A DNA stretch of 64,000 nucleotides from DATAQC01 sp038232455. Its GTDB lineage: Bacteria; Actinomycetota; Acidimicrobiia; Acidimicrobiales; AC-14. How positions within the stretch are numbered: the stretch's first letter is position 1; each line of letters starts with the position of its first letter. The stretch lies in NCBI GenBank assembly GCA_038232455.1, contig JBBSHU010000003.1, positions 3,105 to 67,104 on the forward strand. The letters run 5' to 3'. Below the pieces are notes generated by a model. The model was not told the DNA's origin, searched no databases, and worked only from the letters and a program-made list of their open reading frames with translations. Shown here one piece after another: positions 17,546-25,145 of the stretch. Both the position numbers and the translations under genes were made by a program.

Positions 17546-17568
17546 CAGCTGAGGGCCAGGGAGAACCG

Positions 17569-18276
17569 ATGGGAGAGCTGGGTGCCATGATCCTCGTCGT
17601 CGAGGACGAGGAGTCGTTCGTGGAGGCCCTCACCGTGGGTCTCAAGCGGGAGGGCTTTCGCGTGAACGTCGCTCGCGACGGTGCCGACGCCCTGACGTTG
17701 TTCGACGTGGTCAAGCCTGATCTCGTGCTTCTCGACGTGATGCTCCCCCGGGTGTCGGGCCTCGACGTGTGCCGTGAGATCCGGCGCAGGTCCCGGGTAC
17801 CGATCATCATGGTGTCGGCCAAGACGGCAGAGATCGACACCGTCGTCGGGCTGGAGGTCGGCGCCGACGACTACGTGCCCAAGCCGTACCGGCTGCGAGA
17901 GCTGGTGGCCCGCATGCGGGCCGCGCTGCGCCGGGCGCCCGGTCCCGACGCACCCAGCAACGCCGCCACCCTCGAGGTCGGCGACGTGCGCCTCGACCCC
18001 GAACGCCACGAGGTGTTCGTGCGAGGGGAGAAGGTGACCCTCCCGCTGAAGGAGTTCGAGTTGCTGGAGGTTCTCCTCGACAACGCCGGACGGGTGCTCA
18101 CCCGCGACTCGCTGATCGACCGTGTGTGGGGTGCCGACTACGTCGGCGACACCAAGACCCTCGACGTCCACGTGAAGCGCCTTCGGGCCAAGGTGGAGGA
18201 GAACTCGGCCCTCCCGCAGCGCATCGTCACCATCCGCGGCCTGGGATACAAGTACGAGTCGGTCTCCACCGGCTGA
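17569..18276 (+). CDS. regX3: RegX3/PhoP-like response regulator
   Basis: 235 residues. The receiver domain has VEDEE, phosphoacceptor Asp56 (LVLLDVMLPR) and the Lys of VPKPYRLRELVARM. The winged-helix domain has LPLKEFELLEVLLDNAGRVL, DTKTLDVHVKRLRAKVE and the TIRGLGYKYE wing. It is expected to bind GTTCACC-type direct repeats such as those before pstS. Start alternatives are ATG 17569 and ATG 17587 (MILVVEDEE), the latter nearer to homologues. It closes the phosphate-regulon block. Confidence 0.94.
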   Translation: MGELGAMILVVEDEESFVEALTVGLKREGFRVNVARDGADALTLFDVVKPDLVLLDVMLPRVSGLDVCREIRRRSRVPIIMVSAKTAEIDTVVGLEVGADDYVPKPYRLRELVARMRAALRRAPGPDAPSNAATLEVGDVRLDPERHEVFVRGEKVTLPLKEFELLEVLLDNAGRVLTRDSLIDRVWGADYVGDTKTLDVHVKRLRAKVEENSALPQRIVTIRGLGYKYESVSTG

Positions 18277-18337
18277 ATCCCGCCGGCGGGCGGGGTCGCT
18301 CCGGCAACGAGGTTGGCGTTGCTGCGACGATGTGGGG

Positions 18338-18837
18338 GTGAGGAGTCCTCTGGCGGCGGCGGCGGCGATGGTGGCCGTGGTGTCGGTGGTCCTCGGCGTC
18401 AGCACCACGTCGACCCGATGTTCGACGACGTCCGGGGCCTCATCTCCGCGGCCGATCTGGCCATCTGTCACCAAGAGACGCCGATCTCCGCCGACGACAC
18501 GGACATGGGCCCAGCGGATTCGCTGGTCTTCAACGTTCCCCGCGAGATCGGCGGTGCCCTGCGAAACGCCGGTTTCCGAGCTTGTGACACGGCGTCCCAG
18601 GCTCCCGGCCTGACCGACGACAACGAGGACGGCTCTCTCGAGATCTATACCATCGACGAGGTCTCGCCCGGCCGCCTTCAGGTCACCAAGATGACCTATG
18701 TCCCCACCTGGGTGGAGATACCCGGACACCGGATCGTGCGGGCCACGCCGGACCACTACGGCGAGTCCTACAACCGCACGGTCGAAGCCATGAACCTGCT
18801 CGGGCCTGGTGCCTGCGACGCCCGGCCGGCGGCTTGA
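18338..18837 (+). pseudogene. Decayed CapA-family (poly-gamma-glutamate/metallophosphatase-like) gene
   Basis: A signal-peptide-like start (GTG 18338, VRSPLAAAAAMVAVVSVVLG) is in one frame. The CapA body is in another: DLAICHQETPIS, VFNVPREIGGALRNAGFRAC, then the C-terminal SPGRLQVTKMTYVPTWVE. The GDVLLH-type N-terminal metal motif and the whole central NNHSLD region are missing, and the signal peptide is out of frame. The gene has therefore lost at least two segments and is presumably nonfunctional. The family call comes from the NLE(T/N)P-like and YVPTWV motifs. Confidence 0.7.
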
Positions 18838-18987
18838 GCCAGGCTCGACCCGGACCCGATTGAGCGGTTCGGGAAGTCGAGGTATCTAGAGGGGTTTGCC
18901 GCGCTCTGTGATAGGGAGGGCAGGTAGCCCCACGCGTAGCAACGCGGGCTGGAAGAATCGGCCCTCAACCCAAGGAGGAACACCCGG

Positions 18988-19524
18988 ATGGCCACGAAGA
19001 TGAGCTTGCGGATACTGGCGATGGGCGTGATGGCATCGTCACTGGTGGTGGGGGGGGCCACGGTCGCGGCCGCCGGCCCCGGCGTTCCCAAGCCGGTGGT
19101 GTACGCGGCCGGTGCGCTGAAGGACCTCTCGGCGGCTTCCAATCCAACCGATGGCGCCAAGGCCAAGTTCTTGGCCACCGCCGGCCCCACCGGTACCCAC
19201 GCCGTGCTCGTCGTCAAGGGCCTCGCCCCCACCGCGGTCGGCTCCACGTTCGGAGCCCATGTCCACGTCGGGTCCTGCGTCGCCGGCGCACCCTTGACGG
19301 CCGGGCCTCACTACAACTCCGGCCCTCCCGGCGCTCCCGCCGACCCGCAGCACGAGATCTGGCTCGACTTCACCGTCCTCCCGGGCGGCGTCGGGGTGGC
19401 ACAGACGACGGTGCCGTTCACCATTGCCCCCGGTGCCGCCAACTCCGTGGTGATCCACGCCCTGCCCACCCCGCCGGGGGGCAACGCCGGAACCCGCCTC
19501 GCCTGCCTGCCGGTCCAGTTCTGA
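18988..19524 (+). CDS. Secreted Cu/Zn superoxide dismutase-like protein
   Basis: 178 residues with a signal peptide cleaved near AAAG (residue 29). The Cu,Zn-SOD pattern is visible: HVH pair (H91, H93), H108 in AGPHYN, H122 and D127 in the zinc loop, H157 in VIHALP, and cysteines C97 and C172 for the usual disulfide. One of the standard zinc-loop histidines seems absent and the protein is short, so full dismutase activity is uncertain. AAGGAGG lies upstream of the ATG. It is exported and would face superoxide outside the membrane. Confidence 0.75.
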   Translation: MATKMSLRILAMGVMASSLVVGGATVAAAGPGVPKPVVYAAGALKDLSAASNPTDGAKAKFLATAGPTGTHAVLVVKGLAPTAVGSTFGAHVHVGSCVAGAPLTAGPHYNSGPPGAPADPQHEIWLDFTVLPGGVGVAQTTVPFTIAPGAANSVVIHALPTPPGGNAGTRLACLPVQF

Positions 19525-19556
19525 CCGGACGTCACCTGAACAGCTGAATGGGCTCA

Positions 19557-19588
19557 GCCGTGGCCATCCCTTGGAGGGTGGCCACGGC
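19557..19588. terminator. Bidirectional hairpin between sodC-like gene and parA
   Basis: A 10-bp perfect stem GCCGTGGCCA/TGGCCACGGC encloses a 12-nt loop that can itself pair (CCC/GGG). It lies between convergent stops (19524 and 19592). No T-tract follows on either side, so termination is inferred from position and stem strength. Confidence 0.75.
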
Positions 19589-19591
19589 GCC

Positions 19592-20335
19592 TCAATCACA
19601 CAACCGGACTGCCACCTCCGCCCACAGATCGCGAAAGGCCCGGGCGGCAGGGGTGGAGGGTGCGAACGTGGCGACCGGGGCTCGTTCAGGGCCCATCCGC
19701 TCGATGATGCTGGCGCCGGGGATCACCGTGGTGAGCAGGTCCGGCCATTCGGCCCGCAGGTTGTCGACCAGGTCCCGATGGAGTCGCTTGCGTCGATCGA
19801 CCATCGACAGGTAGGGCAGAAGCCCGGGTGCATCGGGGGTCCGGTCGAGGAAGCCGGCGAGCTGTCCGAGCGTGCGCGATGACAGCGTGGTGGGGATGAC
19901 GGGCACCAGGAGCCCGTGGGCGGCCCCGAACACGCTCTCGCTGGCCAGGGAGATGCTCGGCGGGCAATCGAGGATGGCGACGTCGTAGCTGTCGGCCACG
20001 GCTTCGAGCAACGAGGCCAGGCGTTCGGTGGGCCGCTTCCGACCATCGAGGTGCAGGTCGAGGTGACGGAGGGAGAAGTCGGCAGGCACGACGTGCAGGC
20101 CGGGCAGGTCGGTGGCGCGTACGTGGGCGGCCAGCGCGCCCCTGCCGCTGACCAGGCGTTCGGTGCCGCCCTTCAGCTTGGGCTTGACCCGGAAGAAGAA
20201 CGTGGCCGCGCCCTGGGGGTCGAGGTCCCACACAAGTACTCGGGCTCCGTTGCCGGCCGCCTCATAGGCGAGGTTCACCGCCGACGTCGTCTTTCCGACT
20301 CCTCCCTTGATGCTGTAGGTCGCCAGTACCTTCAC
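19592..20335 (-). CDS. ParA/MinD-type ATPase coupled to a CHAD gene
   Basis: 247 residues with the deviant Walker A KGGVGKTT (K10, K15), Walker A' VWDLDPQGAAT, and Walker B-like AILDCPPSISL, typical of ParA/Soj ATPases that position DNA or protein cargo on the nucleoid or membrane. No parB or helix-turn-helix partner lies beside it and no parS-like site was noticed. Its ATG overlaps the CHAD gene stop (ATGA), so the two are translated as a unit. An orphan ParA with a CHAD partner suggests a cargo-positioning role rather than chromosome segregation; that is inference. Confidence 0.92.
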   Translation of the reverse strand: MKVLATYSIKGGVGKTTSAVNLAYEAAGNGARVLVWDLDPQGAATFFFRVKPKLKGGTERLVSGRGALAAHVRATDLPGLHVVPADFSLRHLDLHLDGRKRPTERLASLLEAVADSYDVAILDCPPSISLASESVFGAAHGLLVPVIPTTLSSRTLGQLAGFLDRTPDAPGLLPYLSMVDRRKRLHRDLVDNLRAEWPDLLTTVIPGASIIERMGPERAPVATFAPSTPAARAFRDLWAEVAVRLCD

Positions 20336-21894
20336 GGTGTGGCTTCCGCAGCCGAGCGGAGAAGGGTGTCGAGACGGCGACGGGTCTTGGCCGTGTCGTA
20401 GGCGGCGAAGCGCTCGGCGAACTCCGAGCGGGCGGCGATGCGACGTCGCTCGAACTCTCCGGCCAGCTGGCCCATGGCCACCAGCGTGTCGGCTCCGGCA
20501 CCGGCGCCGGTCATCTCGTGGGACATCGCCCGCAGTTGGGCGGCGTGCACCTCGGTGTCCTGGTGTTCACCGAGGTTGTCCTGGAGCGCCTTCAGTCGTT
20601 GGACGAATGCCTTGCGCTCGCCCGAGGGAACCACGGCACCGAAGCACTCGAGAAGGTAGCGGAGCTTCTTGGCGTCCTTGCGTAGCTCGTGCAGCTCCTC
20701 GGCCGGTGTATCCGGGCCGATCCCCCTTCCCCTGGCGACGAGGCGGTCGTTGGCAACGCGGATACGGCGGGCGGCGACCTCACCGATGGGAGCGGGGGCG
20801 TCGACGCCGAGGCGCTGTCCGCCCGCGGGTTCCCTCAGCCAGTCCCGCCACGCGCCCATGAGCTCGTGGAAGCGCTCGGACCTCAACAACATGGCCAACG
20901 CGACGTGCTCGTTTCGGCGCTGGTGGTCGATGTGTTCGAAAAGCGGCCCCAGCGCTGCGGCGACATCGGTTCCCAAGGGGCCCACGTAGGTGTCCCACTC
21001 GATCACGTACACATCGAGGTCGCGGGCCGGGCCGGTGGCTGCGCCGAGCCAGCCGAACCCCTCCCGGAAGCGATCGCGTGCGGCGGCAGGCAGGACTCGC
21101 TTCCCCTGGGCCAGCACCGAGCGGGTACGACGCACGGCCACCCGGAGGTCGTGCAGGAACTCCGGGTCGACATGTTCGATGGTGCCCTGACAGTTGGCGT
21201 CGACCTCGCCGGTCAGATTGGCGAGTACCCGGCGGAAGGCGTCGAACGCCGGCTCACGACGGTCGAGGGCCACGGTTGGCGATCCCGAGTGTCCGCCCAG
21301 GTCGACTCCGGCACTGGTAGCCGCGAAAGTCATGAGATCGCCGTCGAGCTGGTGGAGCCCGAGCGACCCCAGCAGAGCCCTCGCCCGCTCGGCGGCCTTG
21401 GGGTAGCCGGCCAATTCGTCGACCTCGGCCACCCAGCTCGGGCCCAGGCCGCGGTGCTCGCCGTCCGGAGCGCCGGTCAGGCCCTCCAGCTGGTCGTGGA
21501 CGACCACCGACGCCACGGTCTTGTCGAGCTTGTCGCGCTGCACGGCGGGCCTCTGGCGGCTGGCCAGACCCACGACGGGCATCAGGGCCCGGACGTCGAG
21601 CAGAGGGGCGAGGCGGGACCGGAGAGGCCCGACGGGGAGATCGGAACCGAACCGGGGAGGGCAGGACACGGGAATGTGGGCCGACGCCGGACCACCACCG
21701 GTGAGCACCAGCTCGCGCCCCGACGCCTCCTGGAATTCGAGGCGCAGGCCTGCGGCATTGAGTCGACCGTCGAACGTGTCGAGCAGCGTCCGGCGCATCG
21801 CCAGGGCCGGGCCGGTTTCGAAACCACTCTCGGCCAGGGCCGCCAGGACGCCATCGGCGTCGATGCCCGGATGGGTATAGAGGGGGGAGGCCAC
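20332..21894 (-). CDS. CHAD-domain protein with degenerate CYTH-like N-terminus
   Basis: 520 residues. The C-terminal half (about 230-515) is a CHAD domain, with His/Arg-rich helices HDLRVAVRRTRS and LHELRKDAKKLRYLLECFG, which in characterised members bind polyphosphate and target polyphosphate granules. The N-terminal part (about 1-200) keeps CYTH-like strands (RRTLLDTFDGRLNAAGLRLEF) but lacks the ExExK motif, so it is probably not catalytic. Coupling to the ParA gene points to a shared role. A second CYTH-CHAD protein is encoded at 27434. Confidence 0.9.
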   Translation of the reverse strand: MASPLYTHPGIDADGVLAALAESGFETGPALAMRRTLLDTFDGRLNAAGLRLEFQEASGRELVLTGGGPASAHIPVSCPPRFGSDLPVGPLRSRLAPLLDVRALMPVVGLASRQRPAVQRDKLDKTVASVVVHDQLEGLTGAPDGEHRGLGPSWVAEVDELAGYPKAAERARALLGSLGLHQLDGDLMTFAATSAGVDLGGHSGSPTVALDRREPAFDAFRRVLANLTGEVDANCQGTIEHVDPEFLHDLRVAVRRTRSVLAQGKRVLPAAARDRFREGFGWLGAATGPARDLDVYVIEWDTYVGPLGTDVAAALGPLFEHIDHQRRNEHVALAMLLRSERFHELMGAWRDWLREPAGGQRLGVDAPAPIGEVAARRIRVANDRLVARGRGIGPDTPAEELHELRKDAKKLRYLLECFGAVVPSGERKAFVQRLKALQDNLGEHQDTEVHAAQLRAMSHEMTGAGAGADTLVAMGQLAGEFERRRIAARSEFAERFAAYDTAKTRRRLDTLLRSAAEATP

Positions 21895-21941
21895 GGTCCC
21901 GCCGAATGTAGGCGGTCGACGACGACGCCGCGGCGGGCTCG

Positions 21942-22832
21942 TTAGGCGAAGCGGATGATGCTGATGAGGCCGGCGGCCAGGCTGTAGACGGCGAAGGGGA
22001 GCAGGGTCCCCGATCGGAAGAACCGGACCAGGAAGTGCACCGACACGAAGGCGGCGGCACCGGCGAAGAGGCTGCCGACGAGGGCCTGGGCCCGTACGCC
22101 GTCGCCCAGGCTGCCGGCCAGGTCGGGGACCTTGTAGATGCCCGCGGCGAGGATGATGGGAGTGGCCATCAGGAACGAGAAGCGGGCGGCGTCCTCGTGG
22201 TCGAGACCCCGCAGCAGGCCGGCGACCATGGTGATCCCCGAACGGCTGATGCCGGCGAAGAGGGAGCCGACCTGGGCGACACCGATGGCCCCCGCTTCCT
22301 TGAAGTCAAGGGTGTCGAGACGTCGGCCCTCTTCCTCGCCGGAAGCCGACGTTGGGTGGGCGGCAACCAGCTTGCGGACGGCCGACCGCCGGCGGACCTG
22401 CTCGCCGGCCAGGAGGATGACCCCGTTGATGGTGAGGAAGATGGCGGCCGCCAAGGGCTTGGCGAACAGGGTGCGCAACGTGTGCTCGAGGGCGAGGCCG
22501 ACCACCCCGGTGGGAATGGTGGCCACCACGAGCAGCCACGCCAGGCGTTCATCCGGCGTTTCGATCCGCCTGGTGCGCAGGGTGCGGAAGAAGCCACCGA
22601 TGATGCGCACCCACTCGGCCCGGAAGTAGACGAGCAGGGCCACCGCGGTGGCGACGTGGAGGGCAACCACGAAGGCCAGGTAGAACGATTCGTCGGCGGA
22701 CTGGGCGGTGACGAGGCGGTCCCATCCCAGCCATGCCGGCACCAGGACCGAGTGGCCCAGGCTGGAGATCGGGAACAGCTCGGTGACTCCCTGCAGGAGG
22801 CCGATCACGATGGCCTGGAAGTAGGTGATCAT
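21942..22832 (-). CDS. uppP: Undecaprenyl-diphosphatase UppP/BacA
   Basis: 296 residues, about eight membrane helices. UppP dephosphorylates undecaprenyl pyrophosphate to recycle the lipid carrier for peptidoglycan. The active-site motifs are GVTELFPISSLGH near residue 15 and GISRSGITM near 195. A hydrophilic insert (about 155-175, AAHPTSASGEEEGRR) separates the central helices. The gene is divergent from blaI-M56 across a BlaI-type operator, so it may belong to a cell-wall-antibiotic regulon. Confidence 0.96.
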   Translation of the reverse strand: MITYFQAIVIGLLQGVTELFPISSLGHSVLVPAWLGWDRLVTAQSADESFYLAFVVALHVATAVALLVYFRAEWVRIIGGFFRTLRTRRIETPDERLAWLLVVATIPTGVVGLALEHTLRTLFAKPLAAAIFLTINGVILLAGEQVRRRSAVRKLVAAHPTSASGEEEGRRLDTLDFKEAGAIGVAQVGSLFAGISRSGITMVAGLLRGLDHEDAARFSFLMATPIILAAGIYKVPDLAGSLGDGVRAQALVGSLFAGAAAFVSVHFLVRFFRSGTLLPFAVYSLAAGLISIIRFA

Positions 22833-22841
22833 GATGTCTTT

Positions 22842-22859
22842 CTACTACGCCTGTCGTAG
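22842..22859. promoter_or_regulatory. BlaI/MecI-type operator
   Basis: CTACTACGCCTGTCGTAG is an imperfect dyad of the form TACnACnnnnGTnGTA, close to the known MecI/BlaI site TACTACATATGTAGTA. It lies 10 nt before the uppP start and 26 nt before the blaI start, in the gap between the divergent genes. A partial TACGG/CTCTACGG half site follows at about 22866. Confidence 0.75.
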
Positions 22860-22884
22860 CGCAGCCTCTACGGTAAAGTCAGGC

Positions 22885-23280
22885 GTGACCGCGCGCCGAG
22901 ACCGGGGCCGGGGACGCGTCGGATCACGACGCCGCCCCGGTGAGCTCGAGAGTGAAGTCCTTGCTGCGTTGTGGGCCGGGTCGGAGCCGATGCCTCCGGC
23001 CGAGGTGCAGGCCGCCATAGGTGGGGACCTGGCGTACACCACGGTCATGACGATCCTCGTGCGTCTACACGGAAAGGGACTGATCGAGCGCACCAAGGTG
23101 GGCCGGGCGTTCGCCTACCGGCCGGTGGTGGCCGAGACCGACGTGGTGGCCGACCAGGTGCGTCGCCTCCTCGCCCACGGCCACGACCGCGTCGCCGTGC
23201 TGCAGGGCTTCATCGACGGCCTGCGGCCGGGGGACGAGGCGATGCTGCGGAGCATGCTCGCCGACATCGGGGAGCCGTGA
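22885..23280 (+). CDS. blaI: BlaI/MecI-family transcriptional repressor
   Basis: 131 residues: winged-helix DNA-binding domain (ELESEVLAALWAG, AYTTVMTILVRLHGKGLIERTKVGRAFAYRPV) and C-terminal dimerisation helices. BlaI proteins repress until cleaved by a signal-activated M56 protease. The GTG at 22885 is chosen because the domain starts just after a basic N-terminal tail; starting further upstream would run through the operator. The M56 gene begins 1 nt after its stop. Confidence 0.92.
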   Translation: MTARRDRGRGRVGSRRRPGELESEVLAALWAGSEPMPPAEVQAAIGGDLAYTTVMTILVRLHGKGLIERTKVGRAFAYRPVVAETDVVADQVRRLLAHGHDRVAVLQGFIDGLRPGDEAMLRSMLADIGEP

Positions 23281-23281
23281 C

Positions 23282-24238
23282 GTGCGGACGGTGATCTACG
23301 TTCCGTTCGCCCTCAGCCTGGCGTTCGTCGGCCTGAGCCGCCTGGTGTGCCGGCGGACGTCGCCGCGCCCCGCAGCGTGGTCGGTCGCTGTTGCCATGGT
23401 GGTCCTGGCCGGGTCCACCGTGGCTGCCCTCGGGCTGTTGGCCTGGCCGCTGGCGGCGCGTCTGCCGATGGTCGCCCACCTCGGAGGATGGCAGCCGGAT
23501 GCGGTGAACCATGGCGTGCCGGTTCCCGAACTGGAGTCGATCGTCGCCTCCCTTGTCCTCGCCGCTATTGCGGCGACGGCGTTCTGCCACCTGAGTCGTC
23601 TCCGTGGCGCCTGCGTCGAGATATCGACGATGCACGTCGACCTGGGACCGGCCGCGGTGGATGGCCTGGTCGTGATCGACGACCCTCAACCGGGTGCCCA
23701 TGCCCTACCCGCCACCCTTGCCCGCCGGGGCGTCGTCGTGGTGTCGACAGGAATGCTCGAGGCCCTCGACGACGACGAACGGGTCGCGGTTCTGGCCCAC
23801 GAACGGGCCCACCTGGCCCACGCCCACCGGCTCTTCCTGGTCGTCGCCGGCCTGGCCGCAGCCTTGAACCCGCTGCTGGTGTCCTGTCGTGGCGATCTCG
23901 CTTTCGCCCTCGAGCGCTGGGCCGACGAGGATGCGGCCAGGCGGAGTGGCCGGACGGTCACCGCCCGGGCCCTGGCCAAGGCATCGCTGGCGAAGCTGGC
24001 GACCCTCCGCCCGCGGATCTCGCCGAGCCCGTTCTTGGGTCCGAACGGAGGTCTGGCCATGGAGCTCGTACGACTCGGCGTCCCTCACCGGGTTGCCGCA
24101 CTTCTGGAGCCGGAACCCCGAGGTGGGCGCACCTGGCCGGCCTGGCTGCCGGCCGGACTGGCCGTCATCGGCATTGTCGCGGTCGTGTGGGCGACCCGCG
24201 ACACCGAACATCTTTTCGAGCTTCTCCAGGCGCACTGA
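23282..24238 (+). CDS. M56-family membrane metallopeptidase (BlaR1-like)
   Basis: 318 residues with three or four membrane helices and the zinc site HERAH at residues 173-177 (LAHERAHLAHAH; an HExxH variant of the standard form with R at x). BlaR1 proteins sense antibiotic or wall damage and cleave BlaI. No extracellular penicillin-binding domain follows, as is common in actinobacterial M56 proteins. It is translated from a GTG immediately after blaI. The target is inferred from the gene pair. Confidence 0.85.
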   Translation: MRTVIYVPFALSLAFVGLSRLVCRRTSPRPAAWSVAVAMVVLAGSTVAALGLLAWPLAARLPMVAHLGGWQPDAVNHGVPVPELESIVASLVLAAIAATAFCHLSRLRGACVEISTMHVDLGPAAVDGLVVIDDPQPGAHALPATLARRGVVVVSTGMLEALDDDERVAVLAHERAHLAHAHRLFLVVAGLAAALNPLLVSCRGDLAFALERWADEDAARRSGRTVTARALAKASLAKLATLRPRISPSPFLGPNGGLAMELVRLGVPHRVAALLEPEPRGGRTWPAWLPAGLAVIGIVAVVWATRDTEHLFELLQAH

Positions 24239-24282
24239 CCTAACGTGGGGCTCGACCGAGACCAGAGCGGGAGCGACGCACG

Positions 24283-24700
24283 ATGAGCGACATGAACGAC
24301 TGGAACGCCAAGATCATCGAGGAGTTCCGCAGCAACGAGGGCAAGGTCGGCGGCCAGTTCGAGGGCGCACCCCTCCTTTTACTTCACAGCACCGGGGCCA
24401 AGAGCGGCGAGGAGCGGGTCAACCCGATGATGTACCAGGCAGTGGGGTCGGATATGGCCGTCTTCGCTTCCAAAGCGGGGCGCGCCGACCAATCCCGACT
24501 GGTACCACAACCTGGTGGCCAACCCCCGGGCCATGGCCGAGGTGGGGACGGAGAAGGTTCACGTCACGGCCAGGGTCGCCGAAGGCGACGAGCGGGACCG
24601 CATCTGGACGAAGCAGAAGGCCGACTACCCAGGCTTCGCCGAGTACGAGCAGGCCACGTCGCGCCAGATCCCCGTTGTCATCCTGACCCCGGAGAGCTGA
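24283..24700 (+). pseudogene. Deazaflavin (F420)-dependent nitroreductase-family protein, frameshifted
   Basis: The first frame (ATG 24283) reads like a Ddn-family protein: LLHSTGAKSGEERVNPMMYQ and MAVFASKAG. The next expected residues (PTNPDWYHNLVANPRAM) and the remainder (EVGTEKVHVTARVAEGDERD...IPVVILTP) are in another frame. One extra base in GCGGGGCGCGCCG at about 24475-24486 explains it. Intact members bind F420 and reduce quinones or nitro groups. It is either a recent mutation or a sequencing error. Its 3' end overlaps the convergent dksA-like gene by 23 nt. Confidence 0.8.
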
Positions 24701-25100
24701 TCCGCCCGATCCTGTCGGCCGCGCCTGTCGCGCAGCCGACGCAGGTCCGGGCGACGATGTGGGCTCTCATCCGGTCGATGCCGATCGGGCGCCCACAGCT
24801 CTCGCAGACGCCGTAGGTCCCGACGAGAAGCCTTTCTCGGGCTTGGTCGATCGCGCCGAGGTGCCGACGAGCGTCGCTCACCAGCGCCGCCACCTGGGCC
24901 CGCTCGAACCCCAGGGTTGCGCCTTCAGGGTCGTGCTCGTCGTCGGCCACCGTCAACGCACTCGACTCGATGATCGCGTCGAGTTGCTCCACGAGGCCGG
25001 CCAGGCGCGCCGACGCCTCGACCCGCTCGGACTCCAGCAGTGCGTCGAGTGCCCCCCGCTCCGCCGTGGTCAGACCGGGGCCGATTGGGTTCTCGCTCAT
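24678..25100 (-). CDS. DksA/TraR-family zinc-finger protein
   Basis: 140 residues: a long N-terminal coiled coil (about 20-95, LTTAERGALDALLESERVEASARL...) and a C-terminal C4 zinc finger (CESCGRPIGIDRMRAHIVARTC, then VGC). DksA/TraR proteins enter the RNA polymerase secondary channel and modulate initiation. The acidic tip residues of the coiled coil are not clearly DxxDxA. The ATG at 25100 is chosen because upstream in-frame sequence runs into the ppk start region. It is divergent from ppk with 45 nt between starts. Confidence 0.9.
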   Translation of the reverse strand: MSENPIGPGLTTAERGALDALLESERVEASARLAGLVEQLDAIIESSALTVADDEHDPEGATLGFERAQVAALVSDARRHLGAIDQARERLLVGTYGVCESCGRPIGIDRMRAHIVARTCVGCATGAADRIGRISSPGSG

Positions 25101-25145
25101 CTGAAGGATGATCGCGCGGGCCGGGCAACTACTACCGTGGGAACC

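Noticed and set aside
19592..20335. Chromosome-partition ParA (near origin)
   Set aside because: No parB, gidB, dnaA or DnaA-box region is present, and the coupled partner is a CHAD protein.
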